Part shown: one piece after another, positions 7,826 through 17,500 of the stretch
How positions within the stretch are numbered: position 1 is the first letter of the stretch
Layout: every line of letters starts with the position of its first letter
Assembly (NCBI GenBank): GCA_021463315.1
Contig: JAJTXO010000010.1
Span: 1-21,969, forward strand
DNA from: Caldilineales bacterium
GTDB lineage: Bacteria; Chloroflexota; Anaerolineae; JAAEKA01
Direction of reading: 5' to 3'
Length of the DNA: 21,969 nt
Made by a program: the position numbers and the translations under genes
The notes under the pieces: generated by a model
Database searches by the model: none
Told to the model about the DNA's origin: nothing
What the model saw: only the letters and a program-made list of their open reading frames with translations

Positions 7826-8746
7826 ATGGCCAATACGCCCTTTTCTGATCAAGATATGGACCTCGGGTTTCTTTCGGATGCTGGACGTAGCGGCAAACGA
7901 AACGAAGATGCTGTTTCTGTCTTTAGCGTTAGTTTGCAGGAACGGTTCAAACTGGCCGCACCAATCACGGTGGCCGTTGTTGCTGATGGAATTGGAGGTA
8001 GCAATGCAGGCGAGGTGGCAAGCCGGATTGCTATTGACATGTTCCGTCAGGTTATGATGAGCGATCCGGAGACTCCAATTTCCGAGCGTCTTGAGCAGGC
8101 CGTCATTGCGGCCAATAACGAGGTTGTTGATGCAGCTTGCCTAGAAGCAGGACTTCGGGGAATGGGCACAACAATTGTTGCCGCAGCAATAGATGACACC
8201 ACGCTTTTCTTGGTACACGTTGGTGACAGTCGAGCTTATCTAGTCCGTGAGAATGTGATATTCCGATTGACACTCGATCATACTTGGGCGCAGGAAGCCA
8301 TAGACATCGGTCGGTTAACGCCAGAAGTGGCCAGGATTCATCCCAATCGTAACGTAATTAAGCGCTTTCTTGGTATTGATGATGAAGTCAAAGTCGACCA
8401 TCAGATTATTGATGTTTCACAACCCATCGATGAGAACGAGTTGGGTACCCATCGCGTAATAGACAGGCTACCCCTGATGCAAGGCGATATGGTACTTCTG
8501 TGTAGCGACGGCCTGACAGACGAGCTATCAGATGAAGAAGTGGAACATATTGTTGCGAAGTACTCCAATCGAAACAGCCAGATTATCGCGCAGCATCTCG
8601 TTAGTGCCGCAAACTCACACGGCGGAAGGGATAATATTACGGTTGTTGTTATCAGGCGACTGGATGTCACTGACTTGTCACAGCCACCAAGACCCGCATC
8701 TTTCCTCGATAAGGCCAAGTCTTATTTGAGGGCGCATCTTTCATAA
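7826..8746 (+). CDS. PP2C-family protein Ser/Thr phosphatase
   Basis: A 306-residue soluble phosphatase with all the PPM/PP2C motifs in order: SDAGRSGKRNEDAV (17-30), VADGIGGSNAGEVAS (52-66), GMGTTIVAA (112-120), VGDSRAYLV (132-140), LLCSDGLTDEL (224-234) and GGRDNITVVVI (266-276). The metal ligands D28, D54, D228 and D269 are present, so it should be an active Mn/Mg phosphatase. No signal peptide or regulatory domain is seen. The start at ATG 7826 is chosen over an upstream TTG at 7766 because homology begins just after it; neither has a strong ribosome-binding site, and ATG 7856 remains possible. It sits directly behind the kinase, the standard kinase-phosphatase pairing, and would reset the phosphorylation read by the two FHA domains. 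Confidence 0.92.
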   Translation: MANTPFSDQDMDLGFLSDAGRSGKRNEDAVSVFSVSLQERFKLAAPITVAVVADGIGGSNAGEVASRIAIDMFRQVMMSDPETPISERLEQAVIAANNEVVDAACLEAGLRGMGTTIVAAAIDDTTLFLVHVGDSRAYLVRENVIFRLTLDHTWAQEAIDIGRLTPEVARIHPNRNVIKRFLGIDDEVKVDHQIIDVSQPIDENELGTHRVIDRLPLMQGDMVLLCSDGLTDELSDEEVEHIVAKYSNRNSQIIAQHLVSAANSHGGRDNITVVVIRRLDVTDLSQPPRPASFLDKAKSYLRAHLS

Positions 8747-8788
8747 CCGAGAGCGTTGAGGCATATCTGCTGCTTCCAGGTCCACAAC

Positions 8789-9454
8789 ATGTCATCTCCT
8801 CCAATCCCGTTTTATACCCGGCTTAGAACAATCCTGCTCAAGTGTAACGAGTTTGACAGCGATTCCTCCCTCCGATCTGTGTTTGTTACAGCCGAGCTTG
8901 TGCCTTTCCTCGCCGGTGTGCCTGAGGCGCCAAATCGCGGAGCGAGAGTAGATGCACTGTTAGCCTATCTATATGAAAAGCGTCTTAGTAACGGGGACTG
9001 GGTTTTGCCGTACTTCTTGTCCGGTGTGCGAGACCGGTATCACATAGCTGACGAACGAAGAACCGAGCTAGATATGGTCATAAAGGATCTGCCAGTTGAC
9101 CGCAAACCACGCGGTACAATCTCAGCACTTGGAGAACCAGAAAACCGCGTATCAGCGGACCGTGTCGAGGCACATGATGCAAGTGACAAGGTCACCGGCG
9201 AAATCATGCTACTTGACCAAGCTCCTCAAAATGAGCAGAATTTGGCTAATGGGCTGGTGAGTCAACGCCGTAGCTACTTTGTTGTCATGACAAGCGCGCT
9301 GATTGGATTCCTGACCGGCGTGCTGGGCAACTTAATTGCGTCTTGGATACAAAAAGAAGCCTTGCACGATACATACACACCCATTAGTCTGGTCATCATA
9401 GGCTTATTGACTGTCGCTGGACTGATTATCGGAGTTGTTTTACAGCGCCGCTAA
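8789..9454 (+). CDS. EAD protein with two C-terminal membrane helices
   Basis: A 221-residue protein. Residues about 5-100 match the N-terminal domain of the first cassette gene motif for motif: RLRTILLKCNEF, LRSVFVTAEL, FLAGVPE, LPYFLSGVRD. A polar linker (about 101-160) follows, then two membrane helices at about 164-187 and 198-217. Death-like EADs usually pair with a like copy, so this protein probably recruits the first gene's product, and through it the ATPase, to the membrane. The two-helix tail could be only an anchor or could be a membrane-disrupting effector; the sequence does not decide. The start at ATG 8789 has AGG eight bases upstream. After the stop, 155 bases (9455-9609) separate it from the convergent helicase gene; no clear terminator is visible there. 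Confidence 0.75.
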   Translation: MSSPPIPFYTRLRTILLKCNEFDSDSSLRSVFVTAELVPFLAGVPEAPNRGARVDALLAYLYEKRLSNGDWVLPYFLSGVRDRYHIADERRTELDMVIKDLPVDRKPRGTISALGEPENRVSADRVEAHDASDKVTGEIMLLDQAPQNEQNLANGLVSQRRSYFVVMTSALIGFLTGVLGNLIASWIQKEALHDTYTPISLVIIGLLTVAGLIIGVVLQRR

Positions 9455-9609
9455 TAGGATCATCTTTGATTCACAGTGTGCAGAGCCCAACATCAGACTG
9501 ACATCATGTGCGACTTACCCTAAGAGTCAAAAGAGCAATGATCACTGCGTCAGATCCATGGGACGGTCGGTGAACGATCATCTTCAAACAAGAATCGGTC
9601 AATGCCCAA

Positions 9610-12600
9610 CTAACGGCTATGGTGGTCGACAGCAACCAGGAAGTCGCGAGCCAGGCCGCGGCGTAGTTGGTCGTGGCACCACTGGTTGTAGAAGTTGCGC
9701 AGACACTCGTAGCAACTGGTTTCCGGGCCGCACTCGCAGCCGGCCATGCGCTCCCAGGCGACTCTGACGATGGCCGGCAAGGCGTTGGCGATGCGGCTCA
9801 CGTGGCCGGCGCCGCCCGGCACATTGTCGAACAGTACGATGGCCGGCGCCAGGCCAAACTGGTAGGGATAGAGCGTCCCATCCAGGTCGTCGCGGGGGAT
9901 GCCCAGCGTTTCGCTGGCACCTTCCAGCAGCGCGTACAGCGTGGAGAGCCACAGGCTATCGTCTGGTTGAGCAAGGGGACCAGTAAAGCGCAGCTCCAAC
10001 ACATCGGTGATGAACTCATGGCCCAGGTGGTAGGTCTCCAGAGGACCGGAGCAGGGCTGTCCGGTGCGCTGGTTGACATGCGCCTGCTCGCGGCGCGACC
10101 GTCTGCCGACCGCCACCTGCGGGGCCGGCTTTGACCAGCCACACCAGGTGCAAACGCGAAAGCCCCCGTTCAGATAGCCGCCGTTGACCAGGGCCAGCTT
10201 GCCGTAGCGCGAGTAGCGCCGGGCAACTTCGATCGCGTCACCGGAAAGCTCGTTGACCGGCATCAGTGGTGGGACTTCCTCGTCTGGGGCAGGCGCGTAG
10301 TCTGAGAAGTAGATGCGCGAGGCATAGAGACGCTGCGGCCGGCGTTCGCCGACAGCCGAAGCGTCGCGGCCGGCGAGGAAGCCAAACTCCGGGATCAGGA
10401 ATTGCCCATAGCGCCTGGGCCAGCCGAACAGGTTGGCGCCGCATACCTTGCATTGGTTCTCTAGCGGCGCAGGCGAGCGATGGAAGCGGCCGCACTGCGG
10501 GCAGACGGCATAGTGGAAGGTGCGCCAGTCTCGTCCCGGCATACGGTACAGCCCGCCGCCGGTCCAGATGTGCTTGGCGGCCACCACCTCGCCGCCCGGC
10601 GCGTACTCAGAGATGGCCACCCGCAGGTCGCGCTGCAACTCGATCTTGGCGGCCTCAGGAACCCAGGGGATATGGCCGGTGCGCAGTTCGACCACATCGG
10701 TGGGGAAACCATAGGCCGGCAGGACATTGCGACTGCCCAAGAAGCCCAACAGCTCGCGATTGCGCACGGTGCGGGCAACGTTCTGGAAGTGCCCGGCGAG
10801 GCTGTATTTCTTGTTCTTTGCTGCCTCTTCCTCCAGTTGAGCATATAGTCCCAGGTCGCCATCAACCTCCTGCACAGCCTTGTCCAGAATGCCGTCGCCT
10901 TCGTCGCTGGTTAGCAGGGGCAGCCAGTTCCAATTGTCGATCCCCAGAGTCTGATGCAGATCGGCCGGCACGACACGTTGCAGCGCTTGCAAAAGTACGG
11001 GCGGACGAGCGGCGATGTACTGCTGCAACAATGCGGGACCCGAAGGTCGGCCATCGTCGGGTTGGAAGAAAGTGCCAACCGTGCCGAACAACCGCTGGTG
11101 TTGGTCAGAAGCCCAGCGGAAGAATGCGGCCAGAAACAGCGAATGGGCATGGCGGCGCACGATCTTCTCGTTGCTGACCGTCACCGTGGGCGGCAGGATG
11201 CGGCCAGATACCAGGCGTTCCGGCCGGTTGAAGTGACTCAAGTCGTGGGAACGGCGCTGGGCATAGGTCAGCACCAGCGCCACGGAGTCGGTGCGCCGGC
11301 CCGCCCGGCCCGCCCGTTGGATGTAGTTGGCGGTGGTTGGCGGCACGTTGCGCATCAGCACGGCCTGCAGGTCGCCCACATCCACACCCAGTTCGAAGGT
11401 GGTGGAACAACTGAGCACGTTGATCTCGCCGCGGATGAAGCGATCCTGCACCCGGCCGGCTTCCTGCGGAGTCCACTGGGCCGTGTGCTCCTCGGCGCTG
11501 ATGGGGATCGGCTCTAGGGTGGTGTAGAGGTGTCGATAGTGGTTGTCGGCCCAGGCCCCTTGTTGGGCGTCCACCCGTTCCAGCGTACCATCGCAGCCGT
11601 TGGCCGGGCAGACGCCGTCCAGGCTGACGTAGGAGACGTTGTGGCAGCGATTGCAGCGATAGACCGGCAGCTTGGCCTCGATAGCCGGAACCCACTCCCA
11701 GAAGCGATAGTCCAGACGATGAACTACACCTGCCTTTGGCCGCTGCTCGGTCACCAGATAGGGACGCAACGGCGCTCCCTCGGTGGTCAAAAAACGCCAA
11801 ATGCCGGGGAGTGCTTCCTCGGCCGCCTTGCGCGCCCGGTCGTCCGGCATACTGGTGCGCCGCTGCAGGAGTCGGGCCAGGAAATCGACGCGGCGGTTGC
11901 TGCCGCGCTTGGGTCGCCAGCCCAATACACCTGGGCCCTCTCCCACGTACTCCTGCATGAAAAGCTCGACGTTGCGCGGGGCAAAGGCCTGATCGCGCGG
12001 GTCGACGTTGGGCGGATAGGTCACGGCCCCTTGCTGGCGCAGCGTGTTGAGCAGCACGACCATCAATTCCCAAGCCTCTGATCGGCTCAGGTTCCACGGC
12101 GATTCTAGCAGTGCAGGCGGCGGCTCCCAACGAGGTGGCTGTACCAGACGGAAGTGCAACAGACCCAGCCCCTCGAGCCCGATGCGATAATCCAGGGCTA
12201 CGAATTCCTGCGCCAGCCAGCGAGCCACGCGATTCTTGCGCTCGTCGAAGCTCTGCTCCGGCCCAAACATGGTGGCTGCCTCGGCCTGAGCCAGCACGCG
12301 CGTGGCCAGATCGTTCTGGCGCAGCCGGCCGGCGCTGCCATCCGGGTCTTCAGCCAGAGCCTTGATTATCAGGCGGCGGCGCAGGACCTGCCGGTAGGTG
12401 CGCTCAAGGTAGGGAGCAAAGAAGGCTGCATCCTGCCGGCTGTCGGCAAAGATCAGCAGCTTGCGCCCCTGACCGGGTAATAAGGCCACACGGTCGTCGC
12501 GGTCGGGCGGCAGCAGTTGGTAGAAGGTAGTGCTCAGCACGCTGACCGGCGCGTCCTGGCCGGTCAGGAAGCGAAAGACGATGCCGCTGGGGCTGCGCGC

Positions 12601-14574
12601 GCCGCAGCCAACGCAGTAGTTGAGGCCGTTGCGCGCGGTCGCTCGCCTCTTGCTCCCCTGCTGGTCGCTGTCGCCGCGCACCACTCCTTGTAGGTTCACC
12701 ACTTTTGTCGTCGGCTGGCACTGGCACGGCGGTCGCCCTTCAGCCGCCGACGCCAACGCGCCGCATCCCAGGCAGACGACGGTCGGATCCAGTTGTTCGG
12801 CGTTGAGCGTGTCGGGCAGCGCGTCGCCGGCCGCGCCGCTGACCACCGCCTCGTCCTCGTCCGGCTGCAACACCTGGTCGCTGAGCACAAAATAGGATGC
12901 GCCATCGTCAAGGCTTTCGCTGCGCGTGCCCGGTTGGCGCAAGACCTCAACCAACGCGCTTCTTTCCCTGCGCTCCTGCGTCACGCGTCCAACAATGTAG
13001 GCGGTGCCGCAGCGCGGACAGGTGGCCATCTCGAACACCCAGGCCGAGCAGTGGGGGCAGGTCTCGTGGCGCGTGAGGAAGAAGCGTGGCTTGCCTTCGT
13101 CGGCATGGGCTGGATGGCTGCTGTTCAGGCAGACGAAAGCGCCTTCCAACGCTCGGGCGAAGACATGATAGCGGGCCGGCAGCAGCGAGACGTTATCGGG
13201 CTTCGACCGGGCGCGTACGGCCAACTCCACCAGATGGACAACCTCTTCAGTCGTGGCGTCCAGGTGCGGACTGGCAGCCAGATCGGTCAGCGCCCGCGGT
13301 GTGTCCAAAGTCTCGCGCAAGGCGTGCAAGCGCGCGTCGCCTTTCAATAAGCTGTGTAAGAAGCGATTGATGGCGTCGTGGCTGTCCTCAGCCGTGGCCG
13401 CGGCGCGCTCGGCCTTCTGCACGGTTTCAGGGGGAGCAGAAGCTTCCACAGCCACTGCGCTCAACTGGGAGACAGCTTGTTCCTGGGCAACAGCATCAGC
13501 CAGGGCGCTATAGAGCCGGCCGCTCCCTTTGCCCCACGGCGCGTCGAGTTCTGCCATGCGCTCGCGCGTGCCCTCGACCACATCCTGCCGCTTGGGCTCA
13601 GCCTCTTGCCACTCAAAGGTTTCGCCGAATATCTCGCTGGCGAAACGCGCGACGGCCGAAAAGTCTTCCCTTCCTCGCCCCAGGGTGGCGCTGGTGGCGA
13701 TGCAGCGCAGCCGTCCCGGCTCACTGCCGACGACACGGTCCTTGAGCCGGCGTAATAACATGGCAATCTCGATGCCTGACGCGCCGTCGTAGATGTGAGC
13801 CTCGTCCAGAGCGATGAAACGCCAGAACTGGCCGGTGTCGCCGTCGAAGAACTCGCTGTCCTTGGGCCGCAGCAGCAGGTACTCCAACATGGCGTAGTTG
13901 GTGATCACGATGTGCGGCGGGCTTTCCCACATTTTCTCGCGGCTGATCTTCTCGTTGCGCAAGATTCGATCGCTGGGGAACTGCTGACGAAACTGATCTT
14001 CAGCCTTCTTCTGTTCTGTCGGGGTTTCGCCGGTGTAGCGGCCGAAGGTGATGTCGGGAAAGTGGCCCAGCAGCCGGCGCAGGCGCTTGAGCTGGTCGTT
14101 AGCCAGGGCGTTCATGGGATAGAGCAGCAGGGCCCGCACTCCAGGCTGCCGAAGCAGCCCAGTCTCGCGCTGGCGCAGCAAATGATCGAAGATCGGGATC
14201 AGGAAGGCTTCAGTCTTGCCGCTGCCGGTGCCCGTGGCCACGACCACGTTGCGTTCTTGGGCCGCCACCTTCTCGATGGCCTGATCCTGGTGCAGGTAGA
14301 GCGGTCGATCCAGCGGTAGAGCGTCGGAGCAAAGCTGGCGGAAGTCCCGATGCAGTACCCCTGCGTCGATCAACTCCGCGATGGAGCGGCCGTGGTAGAA
14401 GGGCGGCGCCGCCTCCAAGATCGGGCCGCGCACCAGGAAATTGGGACTATCCAACGCTTCCCAGAACTGCCGGCGCAGATCCTCCTCGCGAAAGAAGTAG
14501 ATCGTGCGCAGGTAGCGAGCGTAGTCGTCGCGGATGCGCTGCGTGGCTTGCAGTGGGTGGATCGGACGGGTCAT
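9610..14574 (-). CDS. Large DEAH helicase with zinc clusters and DUF1998-type C-terminus (DruE-like)
   Basis: A 1654-residue superfamily 2 helicase. The first RecA lobe has Walker A ATGTGSGKT (113-121), YPMNALANDQ (152-161), DEAH (257-260) and SAT (295-297). The second has TTFELGVDVGDL and QRAGRAGR near 1080-1095. Between and after them lie several paired-Cys knuckles (CPHC..CPRC, CNRC, CPQC..CKVC, CTWC). The end carries the DUF1998-type signature NVPGGAGH followed by CECG, SCYEC and WCHDQLRRG near 1590-1640. Helicase and DUF1998 in one very long chain, paired with another very long protein, recalls Druantia DruE; MrfA is about half this length, and DISARM splits the two parts into DrmA and DrmB. 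GAGGAG lies seven bases before the ATG. It starts 15 bases after the previous gene's stop, so the two are surely cotranscribed. Confidence 0.85.
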   Translation of the reverse strand: MTRPIHPLQATQRIRDDYARYLRTIYFFREEDLRRQFWEALDSPNFLVRGPILEAAPPFYHGRSIAELIDAGVLHRDFRQLCSDALPLDRPLYLHQDQAIEKVAAQERNVVVATGTGSGKTEAFLIPIFDHLLRQRETGLLRQPGVRALLLYPMNALANDQLKRLRRLLGHFPDITFGRYTGETPTEQKKAEDQFRQQFPSDRILRNEKISREKMWESPPHIVITNYAMLEYLLLRPKDSEFFDGDTGQFWRFIALDEAHIYDGASGIEIAMLLRRLKDRVVGSEPGRLRCIATSATLGRGREDFSAVARFASEIFGETFEWQEAEPKRQDVVEGTRERMAELDAPWGKGSGRLYSALADAVAQEQAVSQLSAVAVEASAPPETVQKAERAAATAEDSHDAINRFLHSLLKGDARLHALRETLDTPRALTDLAASPHLDATTEEVVHLVELAVRARSKPDNVSLLPARYHVFARALEGAFVCLNSSHPAHADEGKPRFFLTRHETCPHCSAWVFEMATCPRCGTAYIVGRVTQERRERSALVEVLRQPGTRSESLDDGASYFVLSDQVLQPDEDEAVVSGAAGDALPDTLNAEQLDPTVVCLGCGALASAAEGRPPCQCQPTTKVVNLQGVVRGDSDQQGSKRRATARNGLNYCVGCGARSPSGIVFRFLTGQDAPVSVLSTTFYQLLPPDRDDRVALLPGQGRKLLIFADSRQDAAFFAPYLERTYRQVLRRRLIIKALAEDPDGSAGRLRQNDLATRVLAQAEAATMFGPEQSFDERKNRVARWLAQEFVALDYRIGLEGLGLLHFRLVQPPRWEPPPALLESPWNLSRSEAWELMVVLLNTLRQQGAVTYPPNVDPRDQAFAPRNVELFMQEYVGEGPGVLGWRPKRGSNRRVDFLARLLQRRTSMPDDRARKAAEEALPGIWRFLTTEGAPLRPYLVTEQRPKAGVVHRLDYRFWEWVPAIEAKLPVYRCNRCHNVSYVSLDGVCPANGCDGTLERVDAQQGAWADNHYRHLYTTLEPIPISAEEHTAQWTPQEAGRVQDRFIRGEINVLSCSTTFELGVDVGDLQAVLMRNVPPTTANYIQRAGRAGRRTDSVALVLTYAQRRSHDLSHFNRPERLVSGRILPPTVTVSNEKIVRRHAHSLFLAAFFRWASDQHQRLFGTVGTFFQPDDGRPSGPALLQQYIAARPPVLLQALQRVVPADLHQTLGIDNWNWLPLLTSDEGDGILDKAVQEVDGDLGLYAQLEEEAAKNKKYSLAGHFQNVARTVRNRELLGFLGSRNVLPAYGFPTDVVELRTGHIPWVPEAAKIELQRDLRVAISEYAPGGEVVAAKHIWTGGGLYRMPGRDWRTFHYAVCPQCGRFHRSPAPLENQCKVCGANLFGWPRRYGQFLIPEFGFLAGRDASAVGERRPQRLYASRIYFSDYAPAPDEEVPPLMPVNELSGDAIEVARRYSRYGKLALVNGGYLNGGFRVCTWCGWSKPAPQVAVGRRSRREQAHVNQRTGQPCSGPLETYHLGHEFITDVLELRFTGPLAQPDDSLWLSTLYALLEGASETLGIPRDDLDGTLYPYQFGLAPAIVLFDNVPGGAGHVSRIANALPAIVRVAWERMAGCECGPETSCYECLRNFYNQWCHDQLRRGLARDFLVAVDHHSR

Positions 14575-14589
14575 TCGACAACTCCTCGT

Positions 14590-17500
14590 TCATGCCCAAA
14601 GCTGTGCGGGGCGGTTCAGGAAAAACTCCAGCTTTCTGGTCTGTGGAACGCTTCGCCTGACAGGGGAAAACCCAAATACCTCTCCCTGGTGGGCGATCTT
14701 TTTGTGTTTGTTGTAGAGCAGACCTTCGTCACGTGTGGCGCAACAGCAACACGCGGAGCAGTGGTAGATTGTAGCGTCGTCGGTGAAGAGCACCTGACGC
14801 CGGCCAACGTCGATCATCACCGGCTCCGAGTCTTCGCCTGGACGCAGCACAACGTGCAGGCGATAACCCTGAGCCAGATCTGCAAGGGGCGTCACGGCAG
14901 GATCGTCACGGTTGGGGCCTTCGATGCGCTCGATACGGCCCCAGCCAGCCTGGCAACGCACCCACTGACCCGGACGAACGAACTTGATTGGCACTCTGTC
15001 GGGCCGCGCTTTGGCTAGTCGCTCCCACAGCCGTGTCACCAGAGGCGTCACAGGCATGTCATCCAACACACGAGTCGTAAACGCCAGGTTGCTGTCCAGC
15101 AGGCGCAGAGTGTCCGCTTCCGAAAGCTTGCCTTCCTCGGCCCATGCCAGAATCGCCTTCACGGCCGAGGGTTCGTTCTTCTTGATGAGGCTTAGCGCAG
15201 CTCTCAATCGCAATCGATCATCGGCCACAGCCAGCAAAGCCTCACAGCTTGGCGCTGACTGAAATGCTATCTGAGGAACAAGAGACAGGTATGAGTTGAG
15301 GCTTTCATCGCTCAACTGACCGCTCTGATGGGCGTCGAGTATCTCCTTGATCCGCTCGGCTCGGTACAACTTGTAACGCATCGCTTTTACGGTGGGAATG
15401 CTCGCCTCCAACCCATCTGTCAGAGTCATCAATTGCTGAACTGAAGCCAGATGGACATGCTCATAACAGAGCTGGATGTCTTGCTCGACGCCAGACTGAT
15501 CGTCCAGCGCCTGTCGAATCAAGATTCGTTCGCAGCGTTCGTCAAACGATAGCGATGCCTCGTCTCTCCCATCAACAAGCTCCGCCAACCGTTGCTCCAG
15601 ATCGCCAACCTGTACCTCGATGACGTTTTCTGCGCCGACCGTCGGCCGCTCCGGCTTTGTCTCCGGCAACCAGGGATCGCGCACGGTGAACTCGGCCAGA
15701 TAGTTGCCGGCGGTCAAGGCGCCGGCGACCAGATGAGCAACGTGCTCCTGACGGGCGTCGTCAGGCAACGCAATGCCGACGGGATCGCGCCAAGGACAGG
15801 TCTGTGGCCAGAAGCGCACATAGCGCCCTCTCAACGGGACCTCAGGCTGCCACCGCAGGTGCAGATGGAGTCCATCCTCGGCCTCACGAGGTACGGCCGT
15901 CACTTCTCGGACGCAGATGCCTTGCCGGATGCTGAGCGCGAGCAGTCGAACTTCCTCGTGGCCCGGCAAACCCTGCACCACCAGTCGAGCTCGTGACAAC
16001 GCCGAGCGCGATTGACGTATGCTGTCAAGCGCCATTCGCAGATCAAAGCGGCAGAAACGCGACGTCCCGGATGAGATCTGCGCAGATCCTTCCCAGATCA
16101 CATCCTCCTCGCCGGTCAAGAACTTCAACTGAACAAATATCTGCAGTTCATCCAGCGCAGGCAGCTCGACGATCAGGTAGGGGAACTCACTTTGTTCTAG
16201 TTGGCCCAGGCTGATTGGATCCGGAGCCTGGCTGAGCCAATTGGAACGGGCTAAATCTGCCGGATCCAGCACCAGCATCCAGCGCAACCGCCGAATGGGC
16301 ACGCGGATAGGCAGATAGACATTGCGGCCAGGTTCCAGCGCATGCACAAGCCGCAGAGGAGCCTCGGTCCGGTCGGGAGGCACTTCGATGCAATAGTAGC
16401 GCGCATCTTCGTCCTCGACTGCGAGCTCAAACCCATAGGAGGGCTCGTGCTGCAGGAACTGAAGCTCGCTCCTGGCGTCGGTCTCCACGATCAACTCCAC
16501 CGGCAACGCGCCCCGTTGGGGATCGGGAAGCGCCACCTGTTCGTGTCCGGTCAGACCGAGCCGAGACGCCATCCGCAAGCGCAGCTCCTGCGCCATTCCC
16601 AACGGCCCACGCACCTTGATGCGGAACTGTCCAACAGGGGCTGAGCCCAAAAGGCGCGGAGCGCTCAGAACCATTTCGATGGCGCCATCCTTCCACTGCA
16701 TCTCAGCCTGCAGCTCGTCCAGAGTGAAGGCGACGCGCCGAGATGGTTCTGCCTCCCACTCGTTGCGTAGCTCCAGGCGCCACCGTCGCAGGGCGCTGTC
16801 GGACTTGTCAGCGCCTGGCCAGGGGATACGCAGCCTGGGCGGCTCGCCCACAAACAGTAGGGTTTGTTCTGCCAAAGGCTCGACCTGGGAACCACCAACT
16901 AACCCCAGCATGGACAGGCCTTCTACCGCCCGCACTTCGAGCGCCTGCCGTTGAATTCCATCCTGCCAGATGAACTCGCAGGCGCCGGCGAGGTCTATGG
17001 CGATCGCATGCCAGTCATGCCAACCCCAAGGTAAGCGCGGCAACTGCTCGCGCACCAACTGGTCGCGATGCGGGTTCGTTCCCAGCGTCACATCGGGCGC
17101 CGCGATCACCCATAGCACCTGGCCTGGCAACAACCGAGTACCGCCGATGGTGATCGGCGTTTGCTTGCCAGGATCGAACACCATCAGCGGGCAGCGCTCG
17201 CTTGGACCATCCAGACGCCACTCCTCTAGCAGCCGGTCATCAGCAGCAAACAGTTTGGCTGTGTAGGTCGGCGCAGGCGTTTCCAGCGGGAAATTGACCG
17301 CTTCCGTCTTGAGGTACATGTCGACCCGGCGCACGCGTACCGGCACAGGCCGGATGTGATCGCCGGACTGGATCTCCCAACGTAATCTGCCCTGGCCCTC
17401 GAGTGCGGAGATCTGCTGTTCTGGTAGGTGCAGGTACACACCGAGTGACCACGGGTCCAGCAGCATCTGCGGCCGCCGCAAGCGCGGTCCGGAAATCTGA

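Noticed and set aside
10266..11177. Long plus-strand open frame opposite the helicase
   Set aside because: Arg/Ala/Pro-rich shadow typical of the antisense strand of a high-GC gene; the minus-strand frame carries all helicase motifs.
11105..12130. 341-codon minus-strand frame inside the helicase
   Set aside because: Different frame of the same strand, with Arg/Gly-rich low-information translation; no motifs and fully inside the real gene.
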